This document shows positions 5,122 through 6,846 of a DNA stretch of 6,846 nt, in pieces. Both the position numbers and the translations under genes were made by a program. The notes under the pieces were generated by a model. The model was not told where the DNA came from. It worked only from the letters and a program-made list of their open reading frames with translations, and searched no databases. The stretch spans positions 1 through 6,846 of the forward strand of contig DUSJ01000355.1 of NCBI GenBank assembly GCA_012842645.1. Direction: 5' to 3'. This DNA is from Clostridiaceae bacterium. Its GTDB lineage: Bacteria > Bacillota > Clostridia > DSM-8532. Position 1 is the first letter of the stretch, and each line of letters opens with the position of its first letter.

Positions 5122-5313
5122 ATGGCGGACAAAACTATAATATGCAAGGATTGCAACTCAGAATTCATCTTTACTGAAGGCGAACAGGCTTTCTATAAGG
5201 AAAAGGGTTTTGAGAACGAACCTCAGAGATGCCCGGATTGCAGAAGAGCAAGGAAACTTGAGAGAAGCAACCGTGGCGGAAACCGAGTAGCCGGCAACGT
5301 AAATCGTTGGTAA
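5122..5313 (+). CDS. Small zinc-ribbon domain protein, 63 aa
   Basis: Two CxxC pairs (C8/C11 in IICKDC and C37/C40 in RCPDC) are 25 residues apart and surround the block FIFTEGEQAFYKEKGF. This is the pattern of the probable zinc-ribbon domain family (zf-trcl type) found as short stand-alone proteins in Clostridia. The pattern predicts one bound zinc ion. The C-terminus (from residue 41) is rich in Arg, Asn and Gly, which suggests nucleic-acid binding, but no function is established. GGAGGT lies 8 bases before the ATG, and the length is complete for the family. The gene stands alone, with its own promoter (4976-5004), a structured leader (5056-5107) and a terminator (5326-5350). It was the direct neighbour of spo0A before the transposon insertion. 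Confidence 0.85.
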   Translation: MADKTIICKDCNSEFIFTEGEQAFYKEKGFENEPQRCPDCRRARKLERSNRGGNRVAGNVNRW

Positions 5314-5325
5314 TGCAAATTGCAT

Positions 5326-5350
5326 AGGAGAGCGTAAGCTCTCCTTTTTT
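5326..5350 (+). terminator. Intrinsic terminator of the zinc-ribbon gene
   Basis: GGAGAGC (5327-5333), a GTAA loop, GCTCTCC (5338-5344), then six T. It lies 13 bases after the TAA stop, so the zinc-ribbon transcript is monocistronic. Confidence 0.92.
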
Positions 5351-5401
5351 GATGCCCATGCAGGGGCGTAATTTGTCTCAGATGACATATGGGAAAACTC
5401 T

Positions 5402-5430
5402 AAAAAAACGGGTCCGGAAGTTCGGACCCG
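5402..5430 (-). terminator. Leftward intrinsic terminator
   Basis: Stem CGGGTCCG/CGGACCCG (5409-5416 with 5423-5430) with a 6-base loop, followed on the minus strand by seven T (5408-5402). It ends transcription coming from the LysR gene or from something between 5430 and 5725. The preceding 295 bases would form an unusually long 3' region of the lysR transcript or contain a small gene. Confidence 0.85.
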
Positions 5431-5517
5431 GGGCTGATATCAAGCCCTGCATTGGCAAATCAGCAAGAGGGAACCTGTAAGGGCGGGGGCAAAGCCTTAC
5501 GGAGACCTGTACCAAAC

Positions 5518-5634
5518 TCAGCAGATGCAGCGACAGCAACAGCAGCATCGGCGGCAGCAACAGCAGATAAAGCAGCAACAGCAGCACCGTCTGCACCTCC
5601 GACAATTAAGTCTCCATCGGTTCCGGATACACAT
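5518..5634 (-). CDS. Possible 38-aa cysteine-rich peptide (doubtful)
   Basis: ATG at 5632-5634 has AAGGAG six bases upstream and TGA at 5518-5520. The peptide begins MCIRNRWRLNC and then consists almost only of Cys and Arg: 19 of 38 residues are Cys, in runs of four and five. It lies over the CTG/TGC triplet tract, so the composition may be only a by-product of the repeat. Another minus frame reads a more protein-like Asp/Gly then Ala/Val-rich stretch (…DGDLIVGGADGAAVAAL…) but lacks a start codon, which could indicate a frameshifted gene. The leftward terminator at 5402-5430 would end such a transcript. Confidence 0.22.
   Translation of the reverse strand: MCIRNRWRLNCRRCRRCCCCCFICCCCRRCCCCCRCIC
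5519..5597. repeat. Impure CAG/CTG trinucleotide tract
   Basis: About 80 bases are built mainly of CAG, CAA and CGG-like triplets on the plus strand (CTG, TTG on the minus strand). All three minus frames remain open through the core of the tract, so the simple sequence itself explains long spurious ORFs. The tract lies in the 374-base gap between the zinc-ribbon terminator and the lysR stop codon, where no other gene is convincing. Confidence 0.7.
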
Positions 5635-5724
5635 GGTACACTCCTTGTACAAGCCTCCTACTTCATAATATTCACATCGGACAAATTTGCCCCCTGAAAA
5701 GAATACTCCAGATATCATCAGATC

Positions 5725-6627
5725 TTATGAAGCGTAATTCTTGATTACCTTATTGTATTCCTTCATAATACTGTCCAATATATCAACATGCTCAAAATCA
5801 CTGTGGTATAGAATATTGATTTCACGAATCATGCTGAGATTTTCTATTGGCAGTACAGTAATCTTCCCTTTTTTCAGTTCGTCAAGACATGCGCTGCGAG
5901 CAAGCACAGAAACCCCAATATCACGTCTTATAAGGTCTTTAATTGTGGCAATGTTATCTACTTCCAAAATAACATTAAAATCATCAAGCGACATGTTCTT
6001 GCTTTCCAAGTGGGCTGCAAACAGGTTCCTTGTCCCTGACGATGGTCTTCGAAGGATTAAAGGCTGTTTTTTTAATTCGTTTATGGTAACCATGCTTTTT
6101 TTTGCCAAAGGGTTATTGTTGGATACCACCAACATTATTGAATCTGTGTCAAGAAGAAGAGAGTTGATGTTTTCATCCTGGATTGTCCCTTCAACAACAG
6201 CCAAATCTATTTCATAATGTCGTAGCTTATCATAAAGATTATTTATAGAATCAGAAATTATTGTTATGGTAGTGCCGGGATTTTTTGTACAATACCTTCC
6301 CAACACTTCTGCTACCGCATTACTTTCTGCAGTATGAGTAATTCCCACCGTAAGCCGTCTTACATGGCGCTGTTCCTCTATAATACTTTGTTTCATTCTA
6401 TTATATAATGCGATACTTCTCCGGGCATACTGAATTACGATATTGCCTGCATTAGTCGGCTTAATTTCTTTTCCAACGCGATTTAAGATTCTCACATTCA
6501 GTTCCTTCTCCAATTGCTTAATATGTTGAGTAACGGCTGGCTGTGTCAATGAAAGCTGGTCTGCTGCTTTCGTGTAACTGTTGTTTTCAACAACCGCCAG
6601 TAAGGTATAAAGCCTGGTATCAATCAT
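5725..6627 (-). CDS. LysR-family transcriptional regulator
   Basis: The 300-aa protein has the usual LysR length. Its N-terminal winged helix-turn-helix (about 1-60) includes LLAVVENNSYTKAADQLSLT and QPAVTQHIKQLEKEL. A two-lobed effector-binding domain (about 90-295) follows, with LTVGITHTAESNAV at its start, DLAVVEGTI and a late RRDIGVSVLARS segment. Such proteins bind DNA as tetramers and respond to a small co-inducer; nothing visible tells which ligand. An upstream ATG at 6636 is in frame, but it directly abuts AGGAG. The ATG at 6625-6627 has that site 9 bases upstream and begins MIDTRLYTLL, so it is preferred. The gene diverges from the ORF at 6741, the classic arrangement for a LysR protein and its target. 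Transcription probably ends at 5402-5430. Confidence 0.93.
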   Translation of the reverse strand: MIDTRLYTLLAVVENNSYTKAADQLSLTQPAVTQHIKQLEKELNVRILNRVGKEIKPTNAGNIVIQYARRSIALYNRMKQSIIEEQRHVRRLTVGITHTAESNAVAEVLGRYCTKNPGTTITIISDSINNLYDKLRHYEIDLAVVEGTIQDENINSLLLDTDSIMLVVSNNNPLAKKSMVTINELKKQPLILRRPSSGTRNLFAAHLESKNMSLDDFNVILEVDNIATIKDLIRRDIGVSVLARSACLDELKKGKITVLPIENLSMIREINILYHSDFEHVDILDSIMKEYNKVIKNYAS

Positions 6628-6680
6628 CTTATCCATCTCCTGATATAAAAAATCATTATTATATATAAAAATATTATAAA

Positions 6681-6708
6681 TTTACATTATGTATTTTCTG
6701 AGTATAAT
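6681..6708 (+). promoter_or_regulatory. Rightward promoter with a candidate LysR operator
   Basis: TTTACA (6681-6686), a 16-bp spacer and TATAAT (6703-6708) form a strong promoter for the gene at 6741. The palindrome TACATTATGTA (6683-6693) overlaps the -35 hexamer and lies in the shared intergenic region. It could be where the divergent LysR protein binds, but LysR boxes are variable and this is inferred from position. Confidence 0.5.
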
Positions 6709-6740
6709 GATAGCATGATTCTGGAAAGGGGGCAACAGTA

Positions 6741-6846
6741 ATGAAGCAAAAGGACAGTGTCAAGTTGTTGTGGAGTTTTTTTCTGGACAACTCCCCTGGT
6801 ATCAACTGACCATACTATGCTGCCGGCCATAAGCCCGGATCAATAC
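6741..6846 (+). pseudogene. Divergent gene 5' end, apparently frameshifted at a T7 run; runs off the window
   Basis: ATG at 6741 follows GGGGG by 8 bases and a good promoter, so translation should start here. The frame stops at 6807-6809 after only 22 residues (MKQKDSVKLLWSFFLDN…). The stretch TTTTTTT lies at 6776-6782. If one T is removed, the frame continues open to the window edge, reading …WSFFWTTPLVSTDHTMLPAISPDQY. This suggests a frameshift mutation, a sequencing indel, or programmed slippage. The product is unrecognised. A genuine short leader peptide is the other possibility. Confidence 0.4.

Noticed and set aside
5455..5515. GGGGGCAAAGCC as part of a c-di-GMP (GEMM-I) riboswitch
   Set aside because: Only a short stretch resembles the motif. 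The CACGCACAGGGCAAACC part and the 3' half are missing, and no gene follows on the plus strand.
5378..5605. Leucine-run ORF on the minus strand
   Set aside because: It reads through the leftward terminator, has a weak TTG start, and its Leu runs come from the CTG repeat.
5452..5697. 81-codon Ala/Thr-rich ORF on the plus strand
   Set aside because: TTG start without a ribosome binding site. Its composition follows from the triplet tract, and it begins just past the terminator of the zinc-ribbon gene.

Overview
The window looks like the chromosome of a spore-forming Clostridia/Peptococcaceae-type Firmicute. It opens with the last 65 codons of spo0A, the sporulation master regulator. The Shine-Dalgarno sites, small zinc-ribbon protein and AT-rich promoters also fit a low-to-mid GC Firmicute. 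The genus cannot be fixed from this sequence.

Layout. (1) 1-200: the 3' end of spo0A. (2) About 221-4949: a 4.7 kb mobile element next to the spo0A stop codon. It has 23-bp imperfect terminal inverted repeats (18/23 matches) and is flanked by an exact 26-27 bp direct repeat (195-221 and 4950-4976). Its transposase (3442-4842, minus) is a DDE enzyme of the IS1202/ISNCY type, a group known for unusually long target duplications. The element carries a second minus-strand gene, a plasmid pRiA4b ORF-3-like protein (2595-3368). The two genes share a near-identical 16-bp promoter-like block. (3) 295-2368: an IS256-family element nested inside the first. It has an exact 8-bp target duplication (287-294 and 2369-2376) and matching terminal repeats. 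It is larger than usual because about 740 bp lie between its left end and the transposase stop. This extra DNA holds a small ORF with a good ribosome binding site (716-961), several hairpins, and a short stretch resembling the last codons of the IS1202-type transposase. (4) 4976-5350: host DNA resumes with a good promoter, a 5' leader with a perfect 14-bp inverted repeat touching the ribosome binding site, a 63-aa zinc-ribbon protein, and a terminator. (5) 5351-5724: an intergenic stretch with a leftward terminator and an impure CAG/CTG triplet tract. (6) 5725-6627: a LysR-family regulator on the minus strand. It diverges from a promoter and a short, apparently frameshifted ORF that runs off the right edge.

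How it fits together. Removing the IS256 element and one 8-bp copy leaves an IS1202-type element of about 2.65 kb with one passenger gene. Its end carries an intrinsic-terminator hairpin that the IS256 insertion cut off from its T-run. Removing the larger element restores a single-copy 26-27 bp target lying over the spo0A stop codon, followed directly by the zinc-ribbon gene promoter. The insertion order is therefore readable: first the IS1202-type element beside spo0A, then the IS256 element into its terminator.

The most novel material is the passenger-carrying IS1202-type element, the oversized IS256 element and the structured leader of the zinc-ribbon gene. No CRISPR array, defence operon, tRNA or rRNA was seen.
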